In this document: positions 33,289 through 41,104 of the stretch, in pieces
Position numbering within the stretch: the first letter of the stretch is position 1
How the letters are laid out: each line of letters starts with the position of its first letter
Assembly: GCF_000338295.1 (NCBI RefSeq)
Contig: NZ_ANMO01000109.1
Location: forward strand, 1-41,104
DNA from: Rhodopirellula europaea 6C
GTDB taxonomy: Bacteria > Planctomycetota > Planctomycetia > Pirellulales > Pirellulaceae
Reading direction: 5' to 3'
DNA length: 41,104 nucleotides
Position numbers and translations under genes: made by a program
The notes under the pieces: model-generated
What the model saw: the letters and a program-made list of their open reading frames with translations, nothing else
Told to the model about the DNA's origin: nothing
The model's database searches: none

Positions 33289-35118
33289 ATGACATTTGCG
33301 ACTCACCACTGCGCTCGTTCACGACGAACCAGATCCTTCACCCTATTCCTCGCTGTGGCCAGTGCACGAATCTCGTTCGTCTTGTTCCTGCTGCCCGCGA
33401 TGGTGACGTTTGCTCAAGAGAGCTATCCCGTGCACCCCGACACAGTGGCGAAGGAAGGCGTTCCCCGAGGAGTGGTGACGGCCCATCGATTCACCGACAG
33501 CAAGATTTATCCAGGTACCGAACGCGACTACTTCGTTTACGTGCCCGCCCAATACGACGAGTCCTCCCCGGCCGCATTGATGGTCATGCAGGACGGTGCC
33601 AAGTACGTCCGCGAAAAAGGCGAGTATCGATTGCACCATGTCTTCGACAACCTGATCCATCGCGGCGAAATGCCGGTCACGATTGCCGTCTGCGTGAACC
33701 CCGGTGTCGTTCCCGGTGGCGAAGGGGCTCAGGATCGTTTCAATCGCAGCTTTGAATACGACACCGTGAGCGATCGCTACGCTTCGTTCCTGATCGATGA
33801 GTTGATCCCCGAGGTCCGCAAATCCTATGCGATCACAGACGATCCCAACCTGCGAGCCATCGGTGGCAGCAGCAGTGGCGCAATCGCCGCGTTTGGCGTG
33901 GCCTGGCACCGTAGCGATCAGTTCCGCCGAGTCTTCAGCACCGTTGGCACCTACGTTGGGCTGCGAGGCGGAAACGAATACCCGACCCTGGTTCGCAAAC
34001 ACGAACCCAAACCGCTGCGAGTCTTCCTGCAAGACGGCAGCAATGACTTGAACATCTACGGCGGCAGTTGGTGGCACGCGAATCAAACGATGTTGGCCTC
34101 ACTGCAGTGGGCCGGCTATCAAGTCAAAAACGTCTGGGGTGAAGGCGGCCACAACGGCAAACACGGCGCAGCGATCTTTCCCGATGCAATGAAATGGCTG
34201 TGGAAAGATTTCGATCGTCCCATCGAAACCAACGTTTCAGAACATCCTGAAATCAGAGACCGCTTGATCGAGGGCGAATCGTGGAAACTGGTCAGCGAAG
34301 GCCACAAGTACACCGAAGGCCCCGCCGTCGCGCCCAGCGGCGACGTGTCCTTCATCGATGGGCCAAGAGGCGAAATCTGGAAGATCGCTGCCGGCACGAA
34401 CAAGGCGACCAAGTTTGTTGACGACCTGCCAGGCGTTAGCGCCTTGATGTACGACGCGGCCGGCCGTCTCTACTGCGCACGAAACAAAGCCCTGACCGTG
34501 ACACGGATCGATCCCGATGGCCGACGCACTGATCTGTGCTCGGGCGTTTCCTGCAACGACTTGGTTGTGCTGGAACATGGCATCTACTTCACCGGTCCCA
34601 CCGAACAAGCCGTCTGGTACTTGCCGATCGATGCCGACGGCAATCCCCGAGGTGACGGCAAGCCAATTCAAGCCGGCAAAGGACCCAAGAAACCTAACGG
34701 ATTGATCGTCACACCCGACCGACGGTTTCTGATGGTCGTCGACGCAGAAGGCCGTTACGTGTGGTCCTACAAAATCGACGCCGCGACGGGAAAACTCTTG
34801 TACGGCCAGCCCTACAGTTACGTCCACACGCCGCAAGACGACATGATCGGCGGGGCCGACGGAGTCACGATGACAAAGGATGGATCACTCTTGGTCGCCA
34901 CCAAGTTGGGCATTCAAATCATCGACCCGCCCGGCCGAGTCCACCTGATCCTTTCGCGCCCCAGTTTGTCAGGCAAGCTTTCCAACTGCGTTCTGGCCGG
35001 TGAGAACATGTCCACGCTGTACGTTACCTGCAGCAGCAAAGTGTTCTCAAGAGAGACCAAGCTCGACGGCATCGCCCCTTGGCAACCGGCGGTCCAACCG
35101 CCCAAACCACGACTCTAA
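33289..35118 (+). CDS. Secreted esterase (enterochelin-esterase type) fused to SMP-30/gluconolactonase
   Basis: A 609-residue exported protein with two catalytic domains. After a signal peptide with a long basic n-region (hydrophobic ISFVLFLLPAMVTFAQ, ~25-44), residues ~55-310 are a putative esterase of the D/IroE type: YFVYVPAQYD, LMVMQDGAKY, and the nucleophile elbow GSSSG with Ser195. The His of GGHNGKHG (~285) is the likely catalytic base. Residues ~325-600 are a six-bladed SMP-30/LRE-like propeller: TEGPAVAPSGDVSFID with a metal-binding Glu, CNDLVV with its Asn, and GGADGVTMTKDGSLLVAT with the Asp. This resembles planctomycete and verrucomicrobial proteins that act on plant or algal esters and sugar lactones; the true substrate is inferred, not seen. 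The ATG at 33289 is the first usable start. Confidence 0.88.
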   Translation: MTFATHHCARSRRTRSFTLFLAVASARISFVLFLLPAMVTFAQESYPVHPDTVAKEGVPRGVVTAHRFTDSKIYPGTERDYFVYVPAQYDESSPAALMVMQDGAKYVREKGEYRLHHVFDNLIHRGEMPVTIAVCVNPGVVPGGEGAQDRFNRSFEYDTVSDRYASFLIDELIPEVRKSYAITDDPNLRAIGGSSSGAIAAFGVAWHRSDQFRRVFSTVGTYVGLRGGNEYPTLVRKHEPKPLRVFLQDGSNDLNIYGGSWWHANQTMLASLQWAGYQVKNVWGEGGHNGKHGAAIFPDAMKWLWKDFDRPIETNVSEHPEIRDRLIEGESWKLVSEGHKYTEGPAVAPSGDVSFIDGPRGEIWKIAAGTNKATKFVDDLPGVSALMYDAAGRLYCARNKALTVTRIDPDGRRTDLCSGVSCNDLVVLEHGIYFTGPTEQAVWYLPIDADGNPRGDGKPIQAGKGPKKPNGLIVTPDRRFLMVVDAEGRYVWSYKIDAATGKLLYGQPYSYVHTPQDDMIGGADGVTMTKDGSLLVATKLGIQIIDPPGRVHLILSRPSLSGKLSNCVLAGENMSTLYVTCSSKVFSRETKLDGIAPWQPAVQPPKPRL

Positions 35119-35142
35119 TTTGGAAGATGTGTGACTCTTCTC

Positions 35143-35410
35143 GTTGGCCAACGGCGTTCTTCAACGTCACTTTGGACAAAGCCCATGGAACGATCAGTCG
35201 TTGGTAACCCGACGCGTGAGCGAGAAACAAGTCAACTGCATGTTTTCCTCGCTCACGCGTTTTGGATTTGCGATTCTTCGACAAATGGCCAACGGCCTTT
35301 CTCAACATAGCCAGCGGGCAACGCCCCTGGACCAGGAGAACACGCTCCCATTTTGGCCAACGGCCAAATTCAATTCAACACGTGTGGGTTGATGTTGGCC
35401 GTTGACCAAC
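35143..35410. repeat. Cluster of TTGGCCAACGGCC repeats
   Basis: Four copies of a short palindromic unit lie within 268 nt: 35143-35155 (GTTGGCCAACGGC), 35286-35297 (TGGCCAACGGCC), 35353-35367 (TTGGCC-AAC-GGCCAA, a perfect 6-bp inverted repeat) and, on the other strand, 35394-35410 (GTTGGCCGTTGACCAAC). They fill the gap between the esterase and the next small gene. They look like a dispersed intergenic repeat family and are not an operator of one gene. Confidence 0.65.
35212..35260. repeat. 13-bp inverted repeat ACGCGTGAGCGAG / CTCGCTCACGCGT
   Basis: Perfect 13-nt arms (35212-35224 and 35248-35260) with a 23-nt loop, within the repeat-rich gap that follows the esterase/SMP-30 gene. In RNA it would form a strong hairpin about 95 nt after the stop, so it could protect or terminate that transcript. 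It may also be another dispersed element. Confidence 0.65.
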
Positions 35411-35458
35411 AAAACCGACTGCAAAGACGCACCTTCAAAACTCACTGAGGAGCCAGAG

Positions 35459-35779
35459 TTGACGAAACGAGAGATGGATCAAAAAGCCGCGATCATGATC
35501 GTGATCGATCACCTGGGCAACATTCCGCCCGGCACCAAGTGTTCGGCGGTACTCTTTGACCGCGAAAGGATCCGCCGGGAAAAGGAGTTCTACGCGAAGC
35601 TCTACAGCGAGAACGGTGTACATGATGCGGAGATCCTGCACGCGATGGTATCCGCCAACGTGCCCGACGATCCCTACTGGTTGGTCTCATTGAAAACCAG
35701 CGACGGAGCGATGGGAGACATCACCCAACTGCACCGAGTCGATGACCGAACCGGAAAAATCATCCCTGATCCAGCCTAG
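35459..35779 (+). CDS. Small hypothetical protein with TTG start
   Basis: The frame is open from 35402, but a TTG at 35459 is preceded 6 nt upstream by a strong Shine-Dalgarno GAGGAG (35447-35452), so that start is chosen, giving 106 residues. An ATG at 35474 is the alternative. The protein has no signal or membrane segment. It begins with a helix (MDQKAAIMIVIDHLGNIPPG), continues with a charged segment (FDRERIRREKEFYAKLY), and ends in strands (YWLVSLKTSDGAMGDITQLHRV). I do not recognise a family. It lies 96 nt before pyrD and may be cotranscribed with it. Confidence 0.65.
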   Translation: MTKREMDQKAAIMIVIDHLGNIPPGTKCSAVLFDRERIRREKEFYAKLYSENGVHDAEILHAMVSANVPDDPYWLVSLKTSDGAMGDITQLHRVDDRTGKIIPDPA

Positions 35780-35875
35780 TCGCACCGAGAACAGCCGCGT
35801 GTGTGTCCTCATGCGCAATGTACCAGAAACCTGCCTGAAAAAATCACCAGCACTCCTTGTTCCGAGACGACAGCA

Positions 35876-36976
35876 TTGAATCCCTACCAAACGCTCGTCC
35901 GTCCGCTGCTCTTTTCACTCGATGCGGAAACAGCCCATCACTTGGCAGTGGAAGGGTGCCGATGGATGGGCGTGTTGCCCGGGGTTACCAAGGTTGCACG
36001 GCGTTGCCTGGAGTCTCATGATCCAATCTTGAAGACCGAAGTGGCTGGGCTCCGATTCGACAATCCAATCGGACTCGCGGCCGGGTGGGACAAGAACGGA
36101 CGCGCATTGCGAATGCTGGACGCCTTGGGATTCGGGTTGGTTGAGATCGGTTCCGTGTCGGCCAGAAGGTCCAGCGGCAACCCAAAGCCACGCCTGTTTC
36201 GGCTACCTCAAGACAGCGCCGTCGTCGTGAACTACGGACTGCCCAACGATGGCGCCGAAATCGTTGCCAAACGCCTGGAATCGCATCGCGGCCGCCTTCC
36301 GCTTGGTGCCAACATTGTCAAAACCAACGACGGTGCCAACGCCCCAGCGTGCAGCGACGAGCAGATTCTGAGCGACTACGAATTCAGCACGCGACGACTT
36401 CATCCTCACGCGGACTACCTGATGTTCAATCTCAGTTGTCCCAACGCCCAAGGCGGCAAGAGCTTCTTTGCCGAGCCTGGCAATGTCGAACGTTTGCTGG
36501 AACGTTTGGCTCCACTGCAGATCCAATCTCCCGTCTTTCTCAAGATAGCACCCAACAAGGATCCCGGTCATCTGGATCGCTTGCTCACGCAGTGCGAACG
36601 CTTCGACTTTGTGCGTGGCTTCTGTTTCAACCTGCCCTCCCAAAAGCCACCGCTTTCGGTCGCACCGGAACATCTGATCGACAAGCCTGGTGCTGTGGCG
36701 GGCCGTCCCATCGCTGCATTGATCAACGATTGCATTTCAGAATTGTACCGCCGGATGGATCACGATCGATACATTGTCATCGGTGCCGGAGGTGTCTTCA
36801 CCCCGCAAGACGCGTACGACAAAATCCGTCTCGGTGCTTCGCTGGTTCAGGTCTACACCTCCATGATCTACGAAGGCCCCAGTGTCGTGAAACGCATTTG
36901 CACCGGTTTGGCGGAGTTACTCAAACAGGATGGCTTCAATCATGTGAACGAGGCCGTCGGGAGCGCACACAGGTGA
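35876..36976 (+). CDS. pyrD: Dihydroorotate dehydrogenase (quinone), class 2
   Basis: Catalyses oxidation of dihydroorotate to orotate with quinone as acceptor in pyrimidine synthesis, at the inner membrane. A TTG at 35876 is the likely start because the protein then opens with NPYQTLVRPLLFSLDAETAHH, the usual class 2 N-terminal membrane-associating helix; the frame is open to a GTG at 35801. FMN-binding and catalytic segments are in order: NPIGLAAGWDKNG (~62-74), the GNPKPRLFRLPQD block (~102-114), the FNLSCPN motif (~183-189) with the class 2 catalytic Ser, KIAPNKD, and VIGAGGVFTPQDAYDKIRLGASLVQVYT-type sequence (~301-328). The class 2 asparagine-rich loop reads GLPNDG where GFNNDG is usual, a conservative variant. 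At 367 aa the length is standard. Confidence 0.95.
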   Translation: MNPYQTLVRPLLFSLDAETAHHLAVEGCRWMGVLPGVTKVARRCLESHDPILKTEVAGLRFDNPIGLAAGWDKNGRALRMLDALGFGLVEIGSVSARRSSGNPKPRLFRLPQDSAVVVNYGLPNDGAEIVAKRLESHRGRLPLGANIVKTNDGANAPACSDEQILSDYEFSTRRLHPHADYLMFNLSCPNAQGGKSFFAEPGNVERLLERLAPLQIQSPVFLKIAPNKDPGHLDRLLTQCERFDFVRGFCFNLPSQKPPLSVAPEHLIDKPGAVAGRPIAALINDCISELYRRMDHDRYIVIGAGGVFTPQDAYDKIRLGASLVQVYTSMIYEGPSVVKRICTGLAELLKQDGFNHVNEAVGSAHR

Positions 36977-37055
36977 ACATCGCCATGCTCGATCACTTTC
37001 CATCAAAGAACTTGAAGCGTCGACTCAGATCGCATCACTTGGAGCAACCTTCGAA

Positions 37056-37991
37056 ATGACGAACCAAACCAACCGTCCGGCAAGCGAATCAACACATGCA
37101 TCACGAAGAAAATTCATCAAGACGACTTCCGGACTCGTGGCCGCTGGTGCTGCGGTATCACCAACTCATGGATGGTCTGATGAGTCGGCTGATGGTTCCA
37201 CTCGAGTCCTGATCGTCGTCGGCCCCAGCAGCCATCCGCCGGGTACTCACGAGGTCGCTGCCGGTGGTCGGCTGATGAAACACGCCCTCGAACAGATCGA
37301 GAATCTGTCGGGAATCCAGGCGGACGTGGTCGAAGGCTGGCCCGAAAGATCTCTTCGCGACGCCGCATCAACGGTTGTTTTCATCGGCGATCTGTTCCCG
37401 CCCAACCGCCTCCCCAACCCGCAGCAGAACCTTGCCGACCTGGATGAAATGATGCAGCGAGGTGTGGGCATCGCATGCATTCATTATGCGACGGGCTTGC
37501 TGGGCGATGACGTCACGCCTGACGGCGACCACCCGCTGTTGAAATGGATGGGTGGTTACTTCGCCAACCGTTCTTGCCCGCACCACGAATCGTTCGCCAG
37601 AGTCTTCCCCAAAGCAACCATCACTCCCGTGGAGACCGACCATCCGGTCACGCGAGGCTGGAAAGAATTCACCCTTCGCGACGAGCCCTACTTCAACAAC
37701 TACTTCGGTGCAGAGGGAAACCAAGTTGCCGCGAAAGCAACCATTCTGGCGACATCGATGTTGCCACCGGAAGCTCCCAAGCGAGAAACAGTTGCGTGGG
37801 GCATCGAAAGAGAGGACACCGGCCGCGGATTCGGCGTCGTGATGCCGCACTACTACAAAAACTGGCGTGACGAAGACCTACGCCGCCTGATCCTCAACGG
37901 AATCGTCTGGAGTGCCAAAATCGAAGTTCCAGCGAATGGCGTGAAAACCAAATCGCCAAACCTAGCCGATTTCGACCCAAAGTCCATTTAG
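37056..37991 (+). CDS. Tat-exported ThuA-like protein
   Basis: A 311-residue protein with a twin-arginine signal (SRRKFIKT, Arg17-Arg18, then GLVAAGAAVS) and a ThuA-like glutamine-amidotransferase-type fold. Recognisable parts are RVLIVVGPSSHPPGTHE (~49-65), TVVFIGDLFPPN, GVGIACIHYATGLLG (~136-150) with a His in the nucleophile-turn region where classical amidotransferases have Cys, and TDHPVTRGWKEFTLRDEPYFN (~194-214), which is diagnostic of ThuA. ThuA proteins were first linked to trehalose use; in planctomycetes they are often exported and associated with sugar oxidation, but the substrate is not evident here. The gene starts 79 nt after pyrD in the same direction. Confidence 0.88.
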   Translation: MTNQTNRPASESTHASRRKFIKTTSGLVAAGAAVSPTHGWSDESADGSTRVLIVVGPSSHPPGTHEVAAGGRLMKHALEQIENLSGIQADVVEGWPERSLRDAASTVVFIGDLFPPNRLPNPQQNLADLDEMMQRGVGIACIHYATGLLGDDVTPDGDHPLLKWMGGYFANRSCPHHESFARVFPKATITPVETDHPVTRGWKEFTLRDEPYFNNYFGAEGNQVAAKATILATSMLPPEAPKRETVAWGIEREDTGRGFGVVMPHYYKNWRDEDLRRLILNGIVWSAKIEVPANGVKTKSPNLADFDPKSI

Positions 37992-38149
37992 CGTCGCTAA
38001 TACGAAGGTTCGCCAGAATCACCCGCGAAAACAGTCGCTAGTTCCACGAACCGAGATTGCTTTGGCGATGACTGTCCTTGAAACAATGAAGCCTCATCTG
38101 ATGCAGCGCGTTGCAGATCTCCATCAAGGAAAATCTGAACAGGTAAGAA

Positions 38150-39220
38150 TCAATAGCTATTTGGATCAAGTTTGACTTTGCCGCGAAAGATCCAATAGAT
38201 GACAACCGTATAGCTCAGCACACAAGGGATTCCGACGACTGCGATTACAAGCATGGTCCACAACGTTTGATGACTGCTGCGTCCGTTGAAGACCGTGATG
38301 CTGTTTTCATCGGCGAGATTCGACAGCATCAGGTTGGGGAAGATCGCCACGCTGAACAGACACGCTAGCGCCGCGATTACCATCGTCGACGTGAAGAACG
38401 CGTAGCCGGGACGACCAAGATGCATTGCTCGCGGGATGTTCAACACGGCGAAGAAGTTCAGGATCGGAACGCCCCAAAGAATTGGATAGGCGTACAGGTT
38501 GTCGGTCGCGTGGGGAACATGAAACCAGGTGGCAACGGACACCAAAGTGTAGATACCGCAGAAGACAAAGAACAACGGAAGGATCACGCCCTTCACGCGG
38601 GCTTGCAATTCATCTTCGGTCTTCAAGTACAAGTAGATCGCTCCGTGCAACGCGAACAACGAAGCCGTCATACCGCCGACGAGCATCGGATACCAGTAGA
38701 CCTGCGACAGCAAGTTGCCCTCGTAGTAGAACCTTGGCCCCAATTCCATGCCGGCCATGATGTTGCCCGCCGCGACGCCTAACAATAACGCGGCAGTCAG
38801 CGATGACAAGAAAAAGCCAATGTCCCACACTCGTCGCCACGCCGGACTTTGGACCTTCGATCGAAACTCCAAACTGACCGCTCGGCCGATCAAGCACGTC
38901 AGCAACAGGAAGAACGCGGTGTAGAAACTGCTGAACACAGTCGCGTAGGCATTCGGGAACGCGGCAAACAAAGCACCACCAAACGTCACCAACCAGACTT
39001 CGTTGCCGTCCCAAAGCGGACCGATCGAGTTCATCACCAACCGTCGTTCAGTGTCCGTTTTTGCGATGAACGGATGCAACATTCCGACGCCCAGATCGAA
39101 GCCGTCCAGGATCGCGTAGCCGGTGATCAGAACACCGAGCAGCAAGAACCAAATGTACGTCAGCGTGTCGTAGCTGAGTAATTCATGGTTGAACCAATCA
39201 AAGATGTTTGCCAACAACAT
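38150..39220 (-). CDS. cydB: Cytochrome bd-type quinol oxidase subunit II
   Basis: The second subunit of the high-affinity bd-type terminal oxidase, an integral inner-membrane protein. The N-terminal signature VLITGYAILDGFDLGVGMLHPF (~30-51, the Y-x-x-L-D-G-F-D-L-G motif) and NSIGPLWDGNEVWLVTFGGALFAAFP (~65-90) are diagnostic. Eight or nine membrane helices are visible over the 356 residues, and the protein ends with a short basic tail (FRGKVKLDPNSY). Its ATG overlaps the cydA stop by one base (TAATG on the minus strand), so the subunits are made in a coupled way. No CydX-like small subunit was found downstream in the 158-nt gap. Confidence 0.95.
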   Translation of the reverse strand: MLLANIFDWFNHELLSYDTLTYIWFLLLGVLITGYAILDGFDLGVGMLHPFIAKTDTERRLVMNSIGPLWDGNEVWLVTFGGALFAAFPNAYATVFSSFYTAFFLLLTCLIGRAVSLEFRSKVQSPAWRRVWDIGFFLSSLTAALLLGVAAGNIMAGMELGPRFYYEGNLLSQVYWYPMLVGGMTASLFALHGAIYLYLKTEDELQARVKGVILPLFFVFCGIYTLVSVATWFHVPHATDNLYAYPILWGVPILNFFAVLNIPRAMHLGRPGYAFFTSTMVIAALACLFSVAIFPNLMLSNLADENSITVFNGRSSHQTLWTMLVIAVVGIPCVLSYTVVIYWIFRGKVKLDPNSY

Positions 39221-40692
39221 TACAGCACCCCCTCGTCCATCATGCCGCGGCCACGTGAGGTGCCTTGGTGTTCGATCAGTTCAGACATGTCGCCCTTGCC
39301 AATCTTGGCTTTGTACTCGACCAGTTCCTCGGGACTCTCCGGACCGTGTTGAATTTTGTTGTTTAGGACAAAGACCCAAACGGCAAACAAAAGACTATAG
39401 ATCACACCGAACAGAATGATACTGCTAAGCACTTGCTCGGCCGTGACCGATTCGCTCAACCCGTCAGCCGTCTTCAGTCCTATCATCTCGACGCCGTCTT
39501 GGGTGGACGGATAAACGATCCACGGTTGGCGGCCGACCTCCGCGGTGATCCAACCAGCTTGGTTGGCCGTCATCGCCGCCAGCGGCATCAGGACGATCGC
39601 CCACATCAATTTTCGATGTTCAAGCAAAGTCCCACGGAACCAGAACCAACAACCCGCCGCCGAGACGACAATCATGAGGGTTCCAAGTCCGACCATCAAG
39701 TGAAACGTTTGGAACGGCAACCAAACCGGCGGCCGCTCCTCTTCGGGAATTTGGTCCATTGCTGGCACCGGAATGGTGGGATCGTTGTAAACCATCAACG
39801 ACAACAGGTAAGGCAACTGCACGCCAAATTTCACCTCTTCGTCTTCTGCATCCGGCCAACCAAACAGCCACAATCCCGTCGGCTCTTTCGTCGTTTCAAA
39901 GTGGGCTTCCATCGCGGCCAATTTCGCGGGCTGTGTTTCAACCAATTGCTGTGCTGAATGATGCCCCGTGATCGCGGCGGCAAAGCTGAACAGCAATGCG
40001 GATGGTAGTGCGAGTTGCAAACACCGCTTGGCAACCTCTTCATGCTTGGATTTCAGCAAGTAGTACGAACAAACCGACGCGACGAAGAACGCACCCAGCA
40101 CCATCGCACCAATCAGCGTGTGAGTCAGCCTGTCGACCGAGGATGGATTAAAGACCATGCCCCAGAAGTCGGTGATCTCCGCCCGTGGCATCATCTCGCC
40201 TTGCACGTCGTGGTAAACGATGTGGTACCCGGCCGGAGTTTGCTGCCAACTGTTAGCGACAACGATCCAGACCGCGCTGAACATCGAACCGAGAAAGACC
40301 ATCGCGGTACTAAACAGGTGCATCTTGGGGCCGACTCGGTCCCAACCGAACACCAGCACGGCAAGGAACCCGCTCTCAAGAAAGAATGCGAAGATCCCTT
40401 CAGCCGCCAGTGCCGAGCCGAACACGTCACCAACGAACCGCGAATAGACGGCCCAATTCGTGCCAAACTCAAATTCCATCACGATCCCCGTCGCGACGCC
40501 CATCGCGAAGTTGACGGCGAACACCCGCGTCCAAAATCTTGCCGCCGCTTCCCAAGCGAGGTTCCGCGTCCGAAAGTACATCAGCTCGCAAAGGAACAGT
40601 TGCAGTCCCAAACCGATCGAAAGCGGCGGGAACAGGTAATGAAACATGATGGTACCGGCAAACTGCAACCGGCTGAGGATTTCAACGTCCAT
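39220..40692 (-). CDS. cydA: Cytochrome bd-type quinol oxidase subunit I
   Basis: The catalytic subunit that binds hemes b558, b595 and d (or three b hemes in the CIO type) and oxidises quinol to reduce O2 to water. [25 protein letters not shown] is at the N-terminus, with His18 as a heme ligand. The pair Glu98/Glu106 in the [12 protein letters not shown] block matches the conserved proton-path/heme residues, and His191 in DRLTHTLIG fits the heme b558 ligand. The GRQPWIVYP motif (~385-393) is also conserved. The protein (490 aa) is shorter than the E. coli subunit, consistent with a short Q-loop. The gene lies 75 nt after the end of a co-directional methyltransferase gene. Confidence 0.95.
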   Translation of the reverse strand: MDVEILSRLQFAGTIMFHYLFPPLSIGLGLQLFLCELMYFRTRNLAWEAAARFWTRVFAVNFAMGVATGIVMEFEFGTNWAVYSRFVGDVFGSALAAEGIFAFFLESGFLAVLVFGWDRVGPKMHLFSTAMVFLGSMFSAVWIVVANSWQQTPAGYHIVYHDVQGEMMPRAEITDFWGMVFNPSSVDRLTHTLIGAMVLGAFFVASVCSYYLLKSKHEEVAKRCLQLALPSALLFSFAAAITGHHSAQQLVETQPAKLAAMEAHFETTKEPTGLWLFGWPDAEDEEVKFGVQLPYLLSLMVYNDPTIPVPAMDQIPEEERPPVWLPFQTFHLMVGLGTLMIVVSAAGCWFWFRGTLLEHRKLMWAIVLMPLAAMTANQAGWITAEVGRQPWIVYPSTQDGVEMIGLKTADGLSESVTAEQVLSSIILFGVIYSLLFAVWVFVLNNKIQHGPESPEELVEYKAKIGKGDMSELIEHQGTSRGRGMMDEGVL

Positions 40693-40767
40693 CGTTGGCT
40701 CTCGAAGTGGCGGAACTCGTAAGAGTTTCGAATTTCAGATACGCGGCAAAAGTCTTGACAACTTCCG

Positions 40768-41104
40768 CTACGGTGATTTTGGTTTCTCGAATCGGAGCAG
40801 GTAGTTTTCCTCGAACGCTTCGACGTCGATTTCGTCGATGAATTTGAATCCAGCAGCAACGATTTCGCTTTGGAACACTTCTTTGCCGGCACGAACATGG
40901 CCAAGCAGGAATTCACGTGACACGCCGGGGATACGTTCAAAGTCGATCAGCACGAGACGGCCGCCGGGTTTGAGGGCACGGTAGATTGAGGCGAGTGATT
41001 GCTGTGGGCTTTCGAAGTGATGGTAGGTGTCACAAATGAAAACCAAGTCCGCTGATTCGGGTGGCAATCGGATCGACACGTCGGTGCCGAGAACGGTTGT
41101 CAAA
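40768..41104 (-). CDS. Class I SAM-dependent methyltransferase (partial, N-terminus outside window)
   Basis: The last ~111 residues of a methyltransferase running off the right edge. The visible part begins inside the Rossmann fold and shows LPPESADLVFICDTYHHFESP (motif II/III area, typical of the UbiE/Methyltransf_11 group), ALKPGGRLVLIDFER (post-motif with the Lys-Pro-Gly-Gly turn), and a C-terminal segment SREFLLGHVRAGKEVFQSEIVAAGFKFIDE, which is often seen in these enzymes. The glycine-rich SAM motif I is outside the window. The substrate is unknown. It is followed by cydA in the same direction after 75 nt. Confidence 0.85.
   Translation of the reverse strand, partial: LTTVLGTDVSIRLPPESADLVFICDTYHHFESPQQSLASIYRALKPGGRLVLIDFERIPGVSREFLLGHVRAGKEVFQSEIVAAGFKFIDEIDVEAFEENYLLRFEKPKSP

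Noticed and set aside
38068-38175. A 35-codon plus-strand frame between the ThuA-like gene and cydB
   Set aside because: It is short, overlaps the end of cydB by 26 nt, has no Shine-Dalgarno and matches nothing I know; a chance frame is more likely.
1-41104. CRISPR arrays, tRNA or rRNA genes, transposases and prophage genes
   Set aside because: No regularly spaced direct repeats, cloverleaf-like sequences, conserved rRNA segments or transposase/integrase motifs were seen. The Hcp, sheath, gp25 and VgrG genes resemble phage tail parts but belong to a complete T6SS set.

Overview
The window looks like a piece of a planctomycete chromosome, most likely a Rhodopirellula-like member of the Pirellulaceae. 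This is inferred from gene content, not from a marker gene: a large PVC-type multidomain cytochrome c/beta-propeller protein, a Tat-exported ThuA-like protein, a secreted esterase/SMP-30 fusion, Cys-rich envelope proteins, frequent GTG/TTG starts and short palindromic intergenic repeats. No rRNA, tRNA, CRISPR array, insertion sequence or phage gene was seen.

Layout. 1-2119: a possible end of an upstream gene, then a secreted CocE/NonD-type S15 hydrolase, closed by a hairpin facing a convergent gene. 2125-3420 (minus): a predicted exported Cys-rich, probably beta-barrel protein. 3647-23799 (plus): a type VI secretion system (T6SS) locus in the order tssK, tssL, short tssM, tssA, tssB, tssC, hcp, tssE, tssF, tssG, vgrG, DUF6931-like, PAAR, a 1473-residue membrane-anchored pseudo-caspase and a Cys-rich lipoprotein. 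24073-28635 (minus, convergent): a 1520-residue membrane-anchored protein with a caspase-like domain that keeps its His/Cys dyad, followed by a vWA domain with an intact MIDAS. 28940-41104: ordinary metabolic and envelope genes: a diheme cytochrome/propeller protein (minus), two small hypotheticals, an esterase/SMP-30 fusion, pyrD, a ThuA-like protein, cydAB (minus), and the 3' part of a methyltransferase (minus).

How the genes work together. The locus encodes the T6SS sheath (TssB, TssC), tube (Hcp), spike (VgrG, PAAR), baseplate (TssE, TssF, TssG, TssK, TssA) and the inner-membrane adaptor TssL. The canonical trans-envelope complex is not there in its usual form. TssM is cut to its cytoplasmic half plus the third membrane helix, its nucleotide-binding motifs have degenerated, and no TssJ or ClpV is visible. 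The same locus carries two giant single-pass envelope proteins built on one plan (N-terminal membrane helix, caspase-fold domain, long helical region, beta-rich or vWA C-terminus) and a non-TssJ lipoprotein. The most interesting hypothesis is that these proteins form a planctomycete-specific replacement or regulator of the TssJM envelope complex, with one active-looking and one catalytically dead caspase-like partner. This is inference from domain content and synteny only.
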